Shown here piece by piece: positions 22,771 through 35,359 of a DNA stretch of 64,000 nucleotides (the stretch's first letter is position 1; each line of letters starts with the position of its first letter). This DNA is from Hydractinia symbiolongicarpus (Eukaryota > Cnidaria > Hydrozoa > Anthoathecata > Hydractiniidae), in contig NC_079878.1 in assembly GCF_029227915.1 (NCBI RefSeq), positions 10,974,001 through 11,038,000 of the forward strand. The letters are read 5' to 3'. The translations under genes were made by a program, and so were the position numbers. Below the pieces are notes generated by a model. That model was not told where the DNA came from, did not search any database, and saw nothing but the letters and a program-made list of their open reading frames with translations.

Positions 22771-25700
22771 TCACATTGGCGTTGCCAGGTAACACATGCA
22801 CATTTGGTCTCTACTCGTCAGAATTAGAGAGCCTCCCGATTGATGCCATGTTAAACCAGTCACGAAAAAGTCGGCTGAAATAGAAAAATTGACAATATAA
22901 AATAAAATGCATATAATTAAGAAAATAAGTGTTTCAAGTCGGTCTTATTAAAAAGATCCACTAAAAACTTGTGTGCATGCACATGATACGATTCAGGTCG
23001 CAGTTTTCGTGCTTACAGGGTAAATGCGGTACTATTCAAACGTGAGAAGCAAAATATACTTCAAATGTAAAAAAATATCGAGTTTACATGTATTTAAACT
23101 TCAAAATTCGGTAAAAATTGGACGTCAAAATATCAGGGTTCATTGTTTTCTGTGAATTTCATATTTTGATATTTTTTAGTTAACTTGATTATCTCACAAA
23201 ACAAGACGTATGATTTGCGTAAACTAGCTCGCAAAACACAGACGTTGACAGTCTTAATCAATTATTGTTTCCGAACAAGTACTAAATTTAATGAAATCAG
23301 AGTACTCTGGTTGTCAAAATTTCAAAACCGGGATGTTCAACATGTCCTTTCCGATCAGTGTAACAAACTTCATCCAAACCGGAACATTTTCACTTCGGTT
23401 TCAAATACACCTTTCCCAAATTGCATGACGTCACACAAAATTTTAAAGTTGACATAACACGTCTTATTTGGATTTTTGAATAGATCCAGTTAAAATGATT
23501 GAAACCTGAAAATTTTGATTTTTAAGAGTGTTTTACACTATTTTATTGCCATTAAAGAAATTCATTTGGTTTGAAAACGAGGCTATTCTTAGGAAGGCGT
23601 AGTTTAAAGAATTTAACCATGACTTTGAAACTGCAATTTAGCGAATTGACATTTTCCAAATCAATTTCAAAAACTCTAGATGTAACGTAACTTGTGCTTA
23701 CAATGCGAAAACAAAAGCCAATTTGGTCTAATTTGGACCAAAAAAATTGATAGGCGTCATTTCTTTTGTATCAAGATAGCGACGTCTCACAATTCTTGTA
23801 GTGACTAATTGTATTATCCATAAAGGGGCAAAATGAATAAAAATAATATAATTTTGAGAACAAAAAAATAATTTCTGGAGTCTCAAAATAAACACAGCAA
23901 CAACAACAACAACAACATGTGAAACACGACAGCAAGAGCAAGCAAAGATGGCGTTCAATGTTTACAACTCGTGTTACAGCGTAACCTTAAACCTCATATA
24001 TGCCACGCTGATACTTTAGAACTGAAAGTCCCGTAGGCATAGAATCTGACTCAATAGTTTCATCACCGTGTGTATAATTAGCTAAGTGGCTTTTTTTCTC
24101 ATATTTTTATACATGCAGCTGGCCAGACTCTTGTAACTCTTTACTATTCACAATAAGACAAACCATTTCTTTACGTATTGAAAAAAGTTAAGTGCAGTTC
24201 AGTTGGGTTTGATCACAGGGTTAGGCTACCAGATTTTAAAATCAGTAAAAATCCCATTGTGGGACAGACATCTCAGCTCCTTATTAATATCTAGTCTCTA
24301 TAAGCTAGATAATAAAAATTGTCTGCACTTACTAGAAACATTATTCGAAAGATAAGCGCGAAACGACAATAAAAACCTTTCGCTTACTCTATTTAAGTGG
24401 GTTTAAGTTTATATAACGTGTCCACCAAAATCTTCGATTTTCCGGATATTTTTGACACTATCTGTCATTTTTTTTAGCTAATAATCCTCACATTTACGAA
24501 TTTGCTGCCCTACTTTTTTCTATCGATACAGCTGATGAACAAGCTGACTGGTCAAAGAAGAAGAAAAAATGAAAGAAAGGATGAAACGAATACAAGCTCG
24601 AGATAAAAGCTGACATTGAAAAACATTACTAAGATAAAAAGCATATGCGCTACGGGGACTCACTAAAAAGTTTAAAAGTCCTCTCATTTTTCTGACATTT
24701 CCTAAAAAGACATTATTGCCTTTATTTTCGAAATTCCTGACATTTCCTGATAGAGTGGGCATCCTGTACAAAAAAAATTCATGATTACCTTCACACGGAA
24801 CTTCAACATCTAAGCAACCTGCTGGAGACCACATATATATTTTATTCGTCCCTGCACACAGTGCCAAGCGCGTTTCTTTAGGATCCCAAGCTAGCACTAA
24901 AAAAAAAATCTGATCTCAACTTTCTAGTGAAAACTACGCAAATAATTAACCAAGATTTAATTTTAAAATAGTGATCATAATGTTTATCCCTATATATAGA
25001 TAGAGAAAAAATATATTGCCGGACTATTTCCGTCACTAAAATTTAATTCTTTACGTAGACTTTACATTGGGCCGACATAAAATTTACCATAAAAAGATTT
25101 CACACCGCAAAGAAATTTCGTCCTAATTGCATGGAGTTCTTCATATAGAAGGCTGTGCCAACTGCACATGCGCCGTAACTTTGTACACATGCGCAATAGC
25201 TTTTTAAACATGCGCAATATCGTTTTACGCATGCGCCATAGTCTCATTCCGGATAAATCAGGTTAACATGGATATTTTAAGGGCGAAATGAAATCAGCAT
25301 CGAAATGAGCCCGAATTCAGTTAAACATTTATCAGAACTAAAAACTAGACAAGAAACCAAAATTAAATTTCATGTAAAGGCTGCCTTGGGCTACTTTTAC
25401 TTCAGTGGATAACGACAGAGAAACCAGCATTTTGTAACTGAAACAGGTTAACAGACTGATGAAAAACATTTACTCTTCTAGAAATCTCAACTAGAAAATC
25501 AGCTTCACTGTCTACAGCATCACTGTTTGATTTAGTAACCACAATATAATGTACTCTACACAGAGAGAATTTCCATTTTAGAAGAAAACAAAAAAAGTAT
25601 AGTTACCTTTTACAGGGTGAGCCTGTACTAACACTGTGTGAAGTTTCAATTTCATCATATCCCAAATCCAAATCACATTCGGCATATTATCTAAAAACGT

Positions 25701-28700
25701 GTTGCTGCGGCATAAATTTTGTTTTTAACAACTTTGCTTTTCAATACAGATTTTTATGACAATTATAGCTATATTACGCTCGATTCCATTTGATGGCATT
25801 TTCAGCTACAGTGCGAAAAGCTTACATGCTTTTTTGTTAGCGCGTGCGCACTCGAACAGATCTCTAATTTTATGTGCCCACGCGGTTACAAAGACTCTTT
25901 TTACACTATAGCAGAATGCAATGAAATTGAAACAAGCCTTAACGGGAGTCCAAGGTATAAAATGATGTTGGACTTATATTATTGAGCTTTAAAAGTCCGT
26001 TAACAAGTCTTTCTTTTAAATTTTTAAAACAGCTCTTTTTTTCTCATGATATTTACATTTAAAAAAATTTAAGATTTAATTATGTTGCATAAATTATGAT
26101 GTCATATTTAAGTAATAACAAATTTTGATATTTTCTATGATCATTAATTTTAGACCTGTCAAGGGATGTGCATTCAAACTTTATTAACGCATAGATATTA
26201 TAAAGCTGAATTGATTAACAAATTTTTCTCAAAATGACACTGTTTGCGTGTCCCAGACCTCTTAAGTCTTTTCCTATGACCCAATAACTTGGGATCTTCA
26301 ATTTGGTTGCAATGGGTCTTTTTGGGTAAGCTTATAAGCCCTATATGTTTACTGATAGAATTAGATTGGAAATTGACGTACAGACCCTCTAATTTTGAGG
26401 TCGTCCGTCCAACATCATTTTATACCTCGGGTAATGAACTTTTTTCCATGCTCTAGTGTGATGATATTGCAAATTAAGAAAGGTATGGCCGAGTTTATGG
26501 GTGCGACTTTGTACCTTAAGGAAATTAATTTTCGCGAAATTCGCAAGTTTTTGTTAATTTCGCAATTATGGGAAATTCGCTATATGCGAAAATTAATTCC
26601 TGGAAAATTTTGATTTTCTTTTTAAAAACGCTTTACCCTAATATTTTTCTTTTGATTTACCCAAAACAACTTCAGCAGTCTTTACTTATGTTTCCTACAT
26701 TAAGATAAAAAAGGTCATCAAATCCTTTTTCTCGCGGAATTTGCAAAACTTGATTCACTCGAAATGTTAGAACTTGACAACTTAGCGAAAATCAGTTCTC
26801 GCAAAGATGAGATTTTATTTAGTAATTTAATCTCATTTAGAATGGTGACATCTGCATCAAACTTTTTCCCTCACATATGCAACCAGTTACAAGAAAATGT
26901 ACCTGATTCTCAAGAAATTAATGACTAATAACGCATCTCAAGCGCAACTTCAATTCACAGAGAATTGTACCAAGAAAGAAATGGCGTCCGATTTTTTAGT
27001 AAGAACGTTTAGTGAAGATAAAAATTATTTTCCTAGTACAACTTACCATTTCGGGTTGCCATAAATGTGTTATCAAAACTGAATAGCACCGTTCCAACAC
27101 CAAGTTTGGGATTTGGTTTTTCTGGATCAGGCCTAATGGTAGGAACTTGAAATGGTTTTTCTTGCAGAATATCTAAGTAAATAATCGCAAGAATATACAT
27201 TAGACTGACATAATGCATTCATGCAGTTGTAATCCCGTTAGGCAAGAAATGTTCACTACTACTTTATATGAAGGAAAGAGAACTTTTGGAACATTCGCAA
27301 ATATCGTGCTCCACCCAGAGCACCTAACAGACCGTAGCTTATCGGAAATGACGAATTAAGCGCCCGGAGCGCTTAGTTAAAAATTTTATTGTGACAGGGT
27401 GCGCTTAATCTGTCATTTAAGGTATTTTACCGACAAAAAGAATACTGAAGGAAAATTTTTTTTTAGAAATTAAAAAGATAAAAGTACCAAATTCATCAAA
27501 AAGGGTAATTATTAATAAGCAGGTTAGCTAGACGTCTATGTGGTTCTAAAGTGTGTATAATTTTTTCCACCTTGACCCTTTGAGTGGTCCGTTTAATACA
27601 CGCCATTCTTCGGAATGTACGGGAATTGAGCTTATTGATTCGTTTCGAAGGAACGCGTATACGGGCAAAAATTGGACGAAAACAGCCTTAAAGTTAACCG
27701 CAGCCACGCCAAAGGAACAGGTTGTTATAATAAGTGCTTATGGGAAGAGATAAACTGGACTGCCAAAGTCTTCTCCTTAACCACCAATGGCAACTTAAAT
27801 TTTGGAGAACTTATTATTTTTGCGCGCTTTCTAAGGTTTAAAATAATAGAAAAGAGAAATGAAAGCAAAAGACAAACAAATAGCCTCGTCAATTGTCCCT
27901 TGAAGAATTTCAATATTTACTCTCTTCGTCGAAAATAAAAGTCAAAATTAACAATATCACTTAAACCTAAGTAAACATAAAATATATACAATAAACATGG
28001 AGAGCACTATGTATGAAGAATTGACCTACAATGACTTGGTGGAGAATAGCGACTTGACTTTTCATTCTCCCAAGGTAACACCACAGATTTTCTCTCGATT
28101 TCTTGATACACTACCTATAGAAAGAAATATTTATTAGTTAATGACAACATAAAGGTTAAGTACTTTGTTTTTCACTTAATTCTTTTTAAGGACTGCTTAG
28201 AAATAGAAGTTAAAAAATTTAGTATCGTCCGAAAAGTTTTGTGCAAAAAAAAAACATGCACATCACACATACAAAATTGCTCATCTTTACTGAAGTCAAA
28301 AAAATGCATAAGAGGGATATACTTACAACATTTTGGTTGGTAATTTTTGTCACGTGCTTGAACTCGCAAACAGACTTCCAAGTGATGTTATTTAATAAAC
28401 GCACCTATAAAGAAACTTTTAGTGACGCAAATCATTTTATATTTTCAACAAGACAAGTAAATAAGTAAGTAAGAAAGTAACGGGAAGTTTTAACACCCTT
28501 GGGGATTCCCTCTTAACGGTTGGCCCTTTTCCCTCCGATTGTAACTATGTTACATTACCGCCAGAAGTACGTATAGCATTGCTATAACATGCTTGCCTGC
28601 CACACAAGCCGGTGAGCGGTCAGTAGATGGCACTAAATGGGCTGACAACACTGCATTTCATGAAGTGCACCGGAGTGGGGACTCGAACCTGAAACCTTAT

Positions 28701-31700
28701 GATTACAAGTCGAATCCGCTACCACTACACTATCTCCGCTTACAATAAAAAGTCTCACTTTCTACCTGCTGATCATAACTACCAACAGCGAGAAATTGGT
28801 TGGATGGAGTCCATGAAACTGATTTTATACCCAATGCAAAATCATATGCGGAGTACGAGGAAATAAACCGACCATCTAATGAATATATGACAACCTTGTA
28901 CTAAAATAAAAAAACACAACATTAGCTAGTTAAAATTGGGAAATTGTTTTAGGCAAGGTTTTTCCCATACAGACGGAGTTGAATGAAAGGAAAAAACATG
29001 TGGTTTTAACTCAATAATAGGAGATTGAAGACTAGTTTTTATTACGCATCCAATCTATAAGAATGATTTGTTGAATGTCTGCTCAATCTCGCAACACAAT
29101 TTACATAATTTTCTGATATATAGTTCAAGAAACACAAAATATTTAAGGAGAGACATGATAAAATGGGGCCTTAAATGAGAAAAAAACAGCGAAATACAAG
29201 GTTGGGCACCAATACATTATCCTCATTAAAAATATTTTTAACTAACAAATGTCCACTACCGAACTTATATCTCTTGAAAAAGCACCGCAAATGCAGATGT
29301 TTTATACTTGACATGCAACACCAAAGTCGAAAGTTACAGCGCCACAATCAACATATTTTCAAGTTTTGCAGCAAAAAAACATTATACAGAAATAGGGCAT
29401 TGGAGAAAAACACGTCTTGACAAGGAAAATAAAAATTACAATGGACTCACAAACAATAGCACTGTATAGCAATATGATGGCTTAGGTGACAGGGGTGTTT
29501 TTGTAATTTTTTTCAAGAACTGCAGTGACAAAGGCTAAGTAAGTTTTTTTGATAGTTTGACTTTAAGTTAAACAGCTGCTTTTTGTGAAAGATCAGGCTA
29601 TTTTTTTTTTGGAAGGCCATGTTTGTTTATGTGGTGTTTACAAACCCGATTTAAACTATGGCAAAATAGTGCAAAAATAATTTTGATACATATGGGCCAC
29701 AGGTAACATTACTCAGCACAATAAAATCAATTTTGATTCTGCTGTAGAACTTTTGCAACAATCTTCGGTTGCCAACTACAAAATTGACATGTTGATGGAA
29801 GCCACAAGCAACATGTTTTACTACAACAAAATTTTGTCGTGTGTGCCTAAAAAATTAGTGATTATGGCCGGCAGCTAATAGGTCTACCATTAACAATACT
29901 TAACTGCGAAAAATATTATCTATACCTCTAATTTGGAATCCCATATAGCAATCATGCAACTATTAGGTGAAAATGAAAGGTCTGACGAATCTTTGGTATC
30001 TGTTGCAAAATGCTAAAAACCGAAATATGGGAGGTTTTGACATTGACCGTAACATTAGTTGGTCATAAGTGAATCATATAGCTAACCTTTAACATCTCCC
30101 AACTGTCACATGCAAAAACACTGACAAAATCCTTATAGTTTCTTCTTTCTAATAAAGCCATATACTTTCCATCCATAGAAAAATCCATGCCTAAAAATAT
30201 TTGTATTCTTATGTATTTCATGCGTTTAAAAATATAAACATACAACGAAGGAAATATTTATTAGAAAAGAGGTCCTATTTTGAAATAGTAACCACAAACA
30301 ACCTTTTAGGTAACACGCACTCGAAATTGATCAAAGTTTACTGCACAACAAATTAAAGTAGAACTACTTTGTTAATTGCTAACACACTGCCTAGAAGTAG
30401 GTCGGATTTGATCTGCGATCCCAAGGTAAAGTCTAAAAAAAACCCGTTTGAGAGTAATGATTTTACTGACTGTAATGTGCAATGTCAACAAAAGTAAAAA
30501 AATTGTCATGTACCATGTGCACTGAGAGAAAAAGAAAACAACAAACACATGAAGTCTCTATGTACAAGAGCTTGACTTTGTGCATGTCAAGTAAGTTTAT
30601 CAATTATAATAATCTTATTTATTTTTTTTTTATTTGGCAATATAAAATATTTGATATATATATACATATTTTTTTAATGTAACATTTTTCTTTCTGAATA
30701 AAGGAAAAAGAAAGGCTGATATTTCAAAAAGTCAGTATCCACATTTAAGGGCACTAAAAATCGACTCAATTGCACACATGGTGTTGATCACAATCTTTCT
30801 GTGCAAAAAAAGCAGATAGATGCTATATTTAAACTGAAATAATTTTAGTTTTCCATTAACATGGTCCAGACACATCAATTCCACATGAATATTATTTGAT
30901 TCACTAGCTCAGCTGTTCTTTTCAAGTGCCGATTTGACTAAAAAGTGTATATCCACAGAGTATCACTGATATATCTTCCAAAAAACGTCTGGGAGTTGAA
31001 GAAGGAGTTGAAGTTGAAGTTTAAATAAATGCAAAGGAAATGTACTGTGTAATGAATTATCAGTAAAACCCACCCTCTCTTATGCGTTAATGTTAAGTTA
31101 CCATAATATGTATATTTCGTTTACTTTACATTTCTTACTGATTCTTGCCTGCTTAGCGATTTTTTTACTTCAAAGCTGCATTACAAATGGCGATCGAGTG
31201 GATTTAATGTGACAGATGCAACCAACGGTAACAGTATACATTTTTTCGCACTACTGATCAAGTTGCAATGGCTCTCTATTTTTATTATAAATGTTAATTT
31301 CGGTAAAAATATATAAACACATATAAGATAACACTAAACATATCATGTGGAAACAAAAAAATTACTTTCTTAAATTCCTGGGTTTTTTTTGTAGCTACTA
31401 AAAAGGAACTAGCTTTCAAAGCAAAGCCTTTTGAGAAATTTATGAGAATAAACTTTCGTTGGTTTGAGAGTTTCGCAGACCTAGTGAAGTAAATTACAAT
31501 GATACTAAATTTTTACACTATATACTTTGACTAAAAGTTTGTGATGGGTTTTTGCAACAATGAACTTTTTTTCCCACAAAAACGTTTTTTCTTTAAAAGG
31601 TTTTCTCTTAGAACTTTCGTGTTAAATGTACCCCTAAATATATTGCAGTCATTCATGTCAGTAAAATCAATGCTGCATTGACGGGTGTTTCTAGGTTCTC

Positions 31701-34700
31701 AGAACTGGAAGCTGCATAATGAACCCACTGCACTATAGACAGCAATATATTGACAACACACTTGGATAGCTTATCCAGATGACATTATGTAAATAAAGGC
31801 TAAGATGGTAAATTCCTGTACCAATTCTTACGCACAGAGGTGTGCCATAATAAGCCTTCCTCTGCATTCACCCTCAATGTCTACAGCAGACCTAGGGTCT
31901 TTAAGTTGTTTGATTAGGTTTAAAATGATTTTTCCTGATGTCAGCATGCCTGAATTTTAGACCTTTTTGGGCATTGGTTGAATAAAGAGTTGTTTAGGTG
32001 GCTTACACACCTGCCAAAGTAAAACAGAGTACTGGCTAGGTGGTGCTTTTTATTTTTTTCAATAAATAAACCGAAAAAGGCCAATTTTATAAATATTATG
32101 TTCAGGGTTTAAACATTTAGCAATCATTTACAAACCTTTTGTAGAATGTTTTGGATATTTGATGTACGATACAGATTTGTTTATCAGTGACCATACAGTT
32201 ATGCGAAGCTAGAAAAATGTAACACAGCTATGGTAAAGTAATTATAAAATATCAAAATTGTTTTCTGTAAAAACTTATCATTGTCAGTGTTTTAAAAGCA
32301 AAACAAGCCACCGACCAGCCCACAAAACAGAAAGAAAAGAATGGCTGTGGAATACATGCTAGAGATATAGCATGATTTGAATTTTCATGTGCTGTTACAA
32401 TCTAATTTCTTTAAGAGTGTTTTAAATGTATCATAAAATATACTCATGCCTTAAATTCAGATGTCGATAATATATGTCTTCCGTCAGGTGCCCATCTTAC
32501 AGCAGTTAATCCCATTGACCCATGATCAATTTTACAAGTCCAATCTGTGTTCTCAACTGACCACACCTTTAAAAATTAATCAAAAATTTAATTATTGCTT
32601 AAACTTTGCTTTGTGTGGATTTTTAATTACAGAAAGTACTAGAAAATGAAGAGAATGGTATTCAATGACTATGAACGGTATTGGATGTACATATCTGTTT
32701 GAATATACTATGATGATATGAATTTTACCATAATTAATGTTGTAAAGACACAGCTTTTTACTTTACTTGGATTTCCACATCAGATCAAATCTTTTAGTTG
32801 TCAAAAAATTTTGATAGGAAGTAACAAAACAAAACAATACCTGGATTATTCCTCTTTTAAATAACCCACATAATATAAACTGTGAATCTGATGACCACTA
32901 AAAAAGAGAAATCTTTAAGTAATGTTAAAACAGAAAACAAAAAAATAAAAATAAAACTCAAATGACAAAAACAAACCTCGATGTAATTGATACTATCAAG
33001 ACACGTGAATAAACACTTTATTTGAAGTGTGTTAACATCTCGCACCACCAAACGGTACTGTGTTGCATTAGCCTTTAAAAGATAATATTTGATCGCAATA
33101 TATCAAGGAAACTCGAAAAATTTGGAATTTCTACACTGAAAAAATATTACAGAACTTTTATAGCTAAAGACGAAAAATTCATCTCTGGCACAAATATATA
33201 GTCATTTGGTCTGTATATGGTCGCATGACTTTAGATTTACATACACACAGATAATGTGGCTATTATTGTGGTTCAGGGATGGCCACTAAATTTCAAACCC
33301 AGGTGTTTTCTAGATATTAAGGTATTTTAAAAAGATTTTCAGTGTTACATATGCTATGTGATAATTATGTTGTTTAATTTTTATGAGAAAGCCACATCTT
33401 GATTGTATTTTTCTTATCTTTATAATACAATAACTGTGTCTGTTGTACAGGTGTTGTCCAGGGTAATTCTGACATGCAATTTTTCCTTCTTTTCTAAACA
33501 ACAATTTTTTAACTTCGATAAAATAGATTGACATCAATGTGTTTAAATTTTTGAAGTTACTGCATTGCAGTTATAACTTTAAAACCAAATAACTTGAAAA
33601 TGGATTAAAAGCATTATAACGGATATTAGCAGTAGAACAGAAGGTCAATAGAAACTTCGTGGCAGGGCAGGCTGCAACATTTGCACAATAGAAGTCAGGA
33701 AATTGTTACAATACCTAATAATTTACGGTCATCATGACCTCATTTTTAGGTTGTCCCTATCGTTAGCTTAAGCAGGCCATTCCTTGAAATGAGTGCGATC
33801 GCACGCGCACTCGTAAAAAAACTATGAGTGCTTTTTATTGCACTTATGAATTTTTTCTTTTTCTAAAATAACATAGAGTGATGAAAAAAGCTTTCGTGAT
33901 TTTTAAACGATCTACGACGATATTATCACTTTCTATGATGTCATTTTATGATTCTTAAACGATCTATGGCGATCATTTCGCTGTCAACAATCCTGTTTTC
34001 ATGATTTTTAAACGATCTACATCGATCTCTTCGCTTTCTACGATGCCGTTTTTATGATTTTTAAATGATCTATGGTGATCTTTTCGCTGTCAACGATCCT
34101 GTTTTCATAATTTCTAAACGATCTACGTCGATCTCTTCGCTTTCTACGATGCCGTTTTTATGATTTTTAAACAATCTACATTGATCTTTTTCTTGTCTAC
34201 GAGCCCGTTTTTAAGAATTTTAAACAACCTACGGCGATATTTTTACTTTCTACGATGCTGTTTTTATGATTTTTAACAGATACATTGGTACTTTCACTTT
34301 CTGAAATGGTAGATCTTTACAAATAAAATATTATACGAATTGAAGCAACCTGTAGACGATTCCTTACTATTCAAACATTATTTCTATACAGCTTAAATAA
34401 CATAACGTTATGGTAAACAAAAGATAGTTAAGTGGGAAACACACCTGCAAATATTCACATCGCACTTGTAAATTTGGCTTACGAGTGCGATTTTTCGCGC
34501 ACCATAGCATTCGCTATTTTTTTAGCGGGTGCTTTTTGTAGCTCTGGCATAGTTTTATTCAAGAAATGGCCTGCCTAAGGACTAAAGGGGGGAGAATGAA
34601 AAATTGAGGTAACAGAAGCTACGTTCCCGTCAAACAACAAAACTTTTACTTTTGCCTTTACTCAGGAGCAAGCTAATACTTGGGTAATTTGTTGCCTAAA

Positions 34701-35359
34701 ATACTTCTTCAAAGCCTCCACAATAGGACAATTGCCAATATTAAATTCAATTTGTAATTCGAATTAAATCTGGAGTGGTTTCTTCATCTATATATGTCTA
34801 CATTGACAAAAATATGTCAAACTTCATTTCTATCAAGATCACTTAATGTTTCACTTGTTTCTGGCTTCTTGAGGTGAGCTTTAATGAACGGTTTCCAAAC
34901 TTCACATAAATGTATTAAGTTTTTTAGATCAGGACAACATATGGTCATACAGTTCTCAGACACTGGCTCAAATCTCTATAACCATTTATCAAAAGCACCT
35001 GATACTATAAATTTTCTTAATCAGTAATTCAAGTTCCACACAACAAGCTTGAAACAAAAAAAAGGGGGTAAACAAATATCTGAAGAATATTCTTTGTGTC
35101 TCATTGGGTAATTTCTGACATCACTAAGATTTAGATGGTTCATTTCCACTGTTCTTCTCCCTTTTTTTTACTTATCGACCATTTTGCTAAAGAATACAGC
35201 AAAATGAATAATGAGTGAGTATAGAATAAAATTTCCTACATTATACACATCTTGTGACAAACAATGAAATTTGCAAAAAACAAAACTTACCACATAACAT
35301 CCATCAATTGAAAATTTACAAAGTTGACCAGATTGCTTGAAAGACTCAGAAAAATTCAT
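22771..35359 (-). CDS. WRAP73: WRAP73 (WDR8) WD40-repeat protein, complete, 14 exons
   Basis: Human WRAP73 is a centriolar-satellite/centrosome WD40 protein that works with SSX2IP in spindle and cilium assembly. Minus-strand exons: 35359-35291, 33072-32977, 32897-32841, 32566-32450, 32208-32136, 30190-30087, 30012-29926, 28900-28766, 28404-28327, 28114-28030, 27172-27047, 25690-25607, 24896-24789, 22874-22771. They sum to 1323 bp: 440 residues plus stop, close to the human 460. Diagnostic runs in order: [41 protein letters not shown] with [65 protein letters not shown]. An upstream in-frame ATG (35371) exists, but the family starts MNFSE. All introns are GT-AG except the fourth (GC-AG). It lies 5' to ASPP in the same orientation. 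Confidence 0.95.
25165..25237. promoter_or_regulatory. cluster of four ATGCGC boxes in a WRAP73 intron
   Basis: CACATGCGCC, CACATGCGCA, ACATGCGCA and CGCATGCGCC occur at about 22-bp spacing. They resemble NRF1 sites (TGCGCATGCGCA), and the last is palindromic at CGCATGCG. It may be a regulatory element or a degenerate short tandem repeat; sequence alone does not decide. Confidence 0.35.
26520..26600. repeat. short inverted repeat in a WRAP73 intron
   Basis: The left arm GGAAATTAATTTTCGC and right arm GCGAAAATTAATTCC are reverse complements with one extra base and enclose about 50 bp rich in TTCGC motifs. Could be a tiny MITE or hairpin. Confidence 0.4.
28455..28740 (-). mobile_element. tRNA-derived SINE in a WRAP73 intron
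   Basis: The minus strand starts with a tRNA-like head (AGCGGAGATAGTGTAGTGG as an A-box region, GGTTCGAGTCC as a near-perfect B box, about 75 bp). A ~180-bp unrelated body follows, then a tail of TTAC/TTTC tetranucleotides. Anticodon and T stems have mismatches, so it is not a working tRNA; the anticodon position would read TGT (Thr). Internal A and B boxes imply pol III transcription. Confidence 0.65.
32209..32449 (-). other. GC-AG intron in WRAP73
   Basis: The exon ends GAATTTAAG and the intron begins GCATGAGTAT; the next exon begins after TTTCTAG with CTTCGCATAACTG. The junction reads SEFK-LRITVWS, matching EFHLRITVW in the human protein without gap. The first GT lies beyond an in-frame TGA, so a GT donor cannot keep the frame. 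This is a GC donor or, less likely, a sequence error. Confidence 0.8.
33773..34573. mobile_element. CAGGCCATT-ended DNA transposon, copy A (non-autonomous)
   Basis: The ends are CAGGCCATTCCTTGA and TCAAGAAATGGCCTG (inverted, one mismatch), flanked by CTTAAG and CCTAAG, an almost exact 6-bp target duplication. Subterminal regions carry repeated GAGTGCGA/TCGCACTC motifs. The interior is a 53-bp minisatellite. It lies in the first intron of WRAP73. No coding capacity. Ends starting CAG recall hAT, but a 6-bp duplication is atypical, so the superfamily is open. Confidence 0.75.
33897..34305. repeat. 53-bp minisatellite inside transposon copy A
   Basis: About 7.7 tandem units starting TGATTTTTAAACGATCTAC. 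Two variants alternate (TTCGCTGTCAACGATCC versus TTCGCTTTCTACGATGCC), giving a 106-bp higher-order period. On the other strand the unit resembles the 53-bp unit of the arrays at 40.1-43.3 kb. Confidence 0.8.

Noticed and set aside
28668-28740. Functional tRNA-Thr gene
   Set aside because: Mismatches in acceptor, anticodon and T stems, and attachment to a SINE body and tail.
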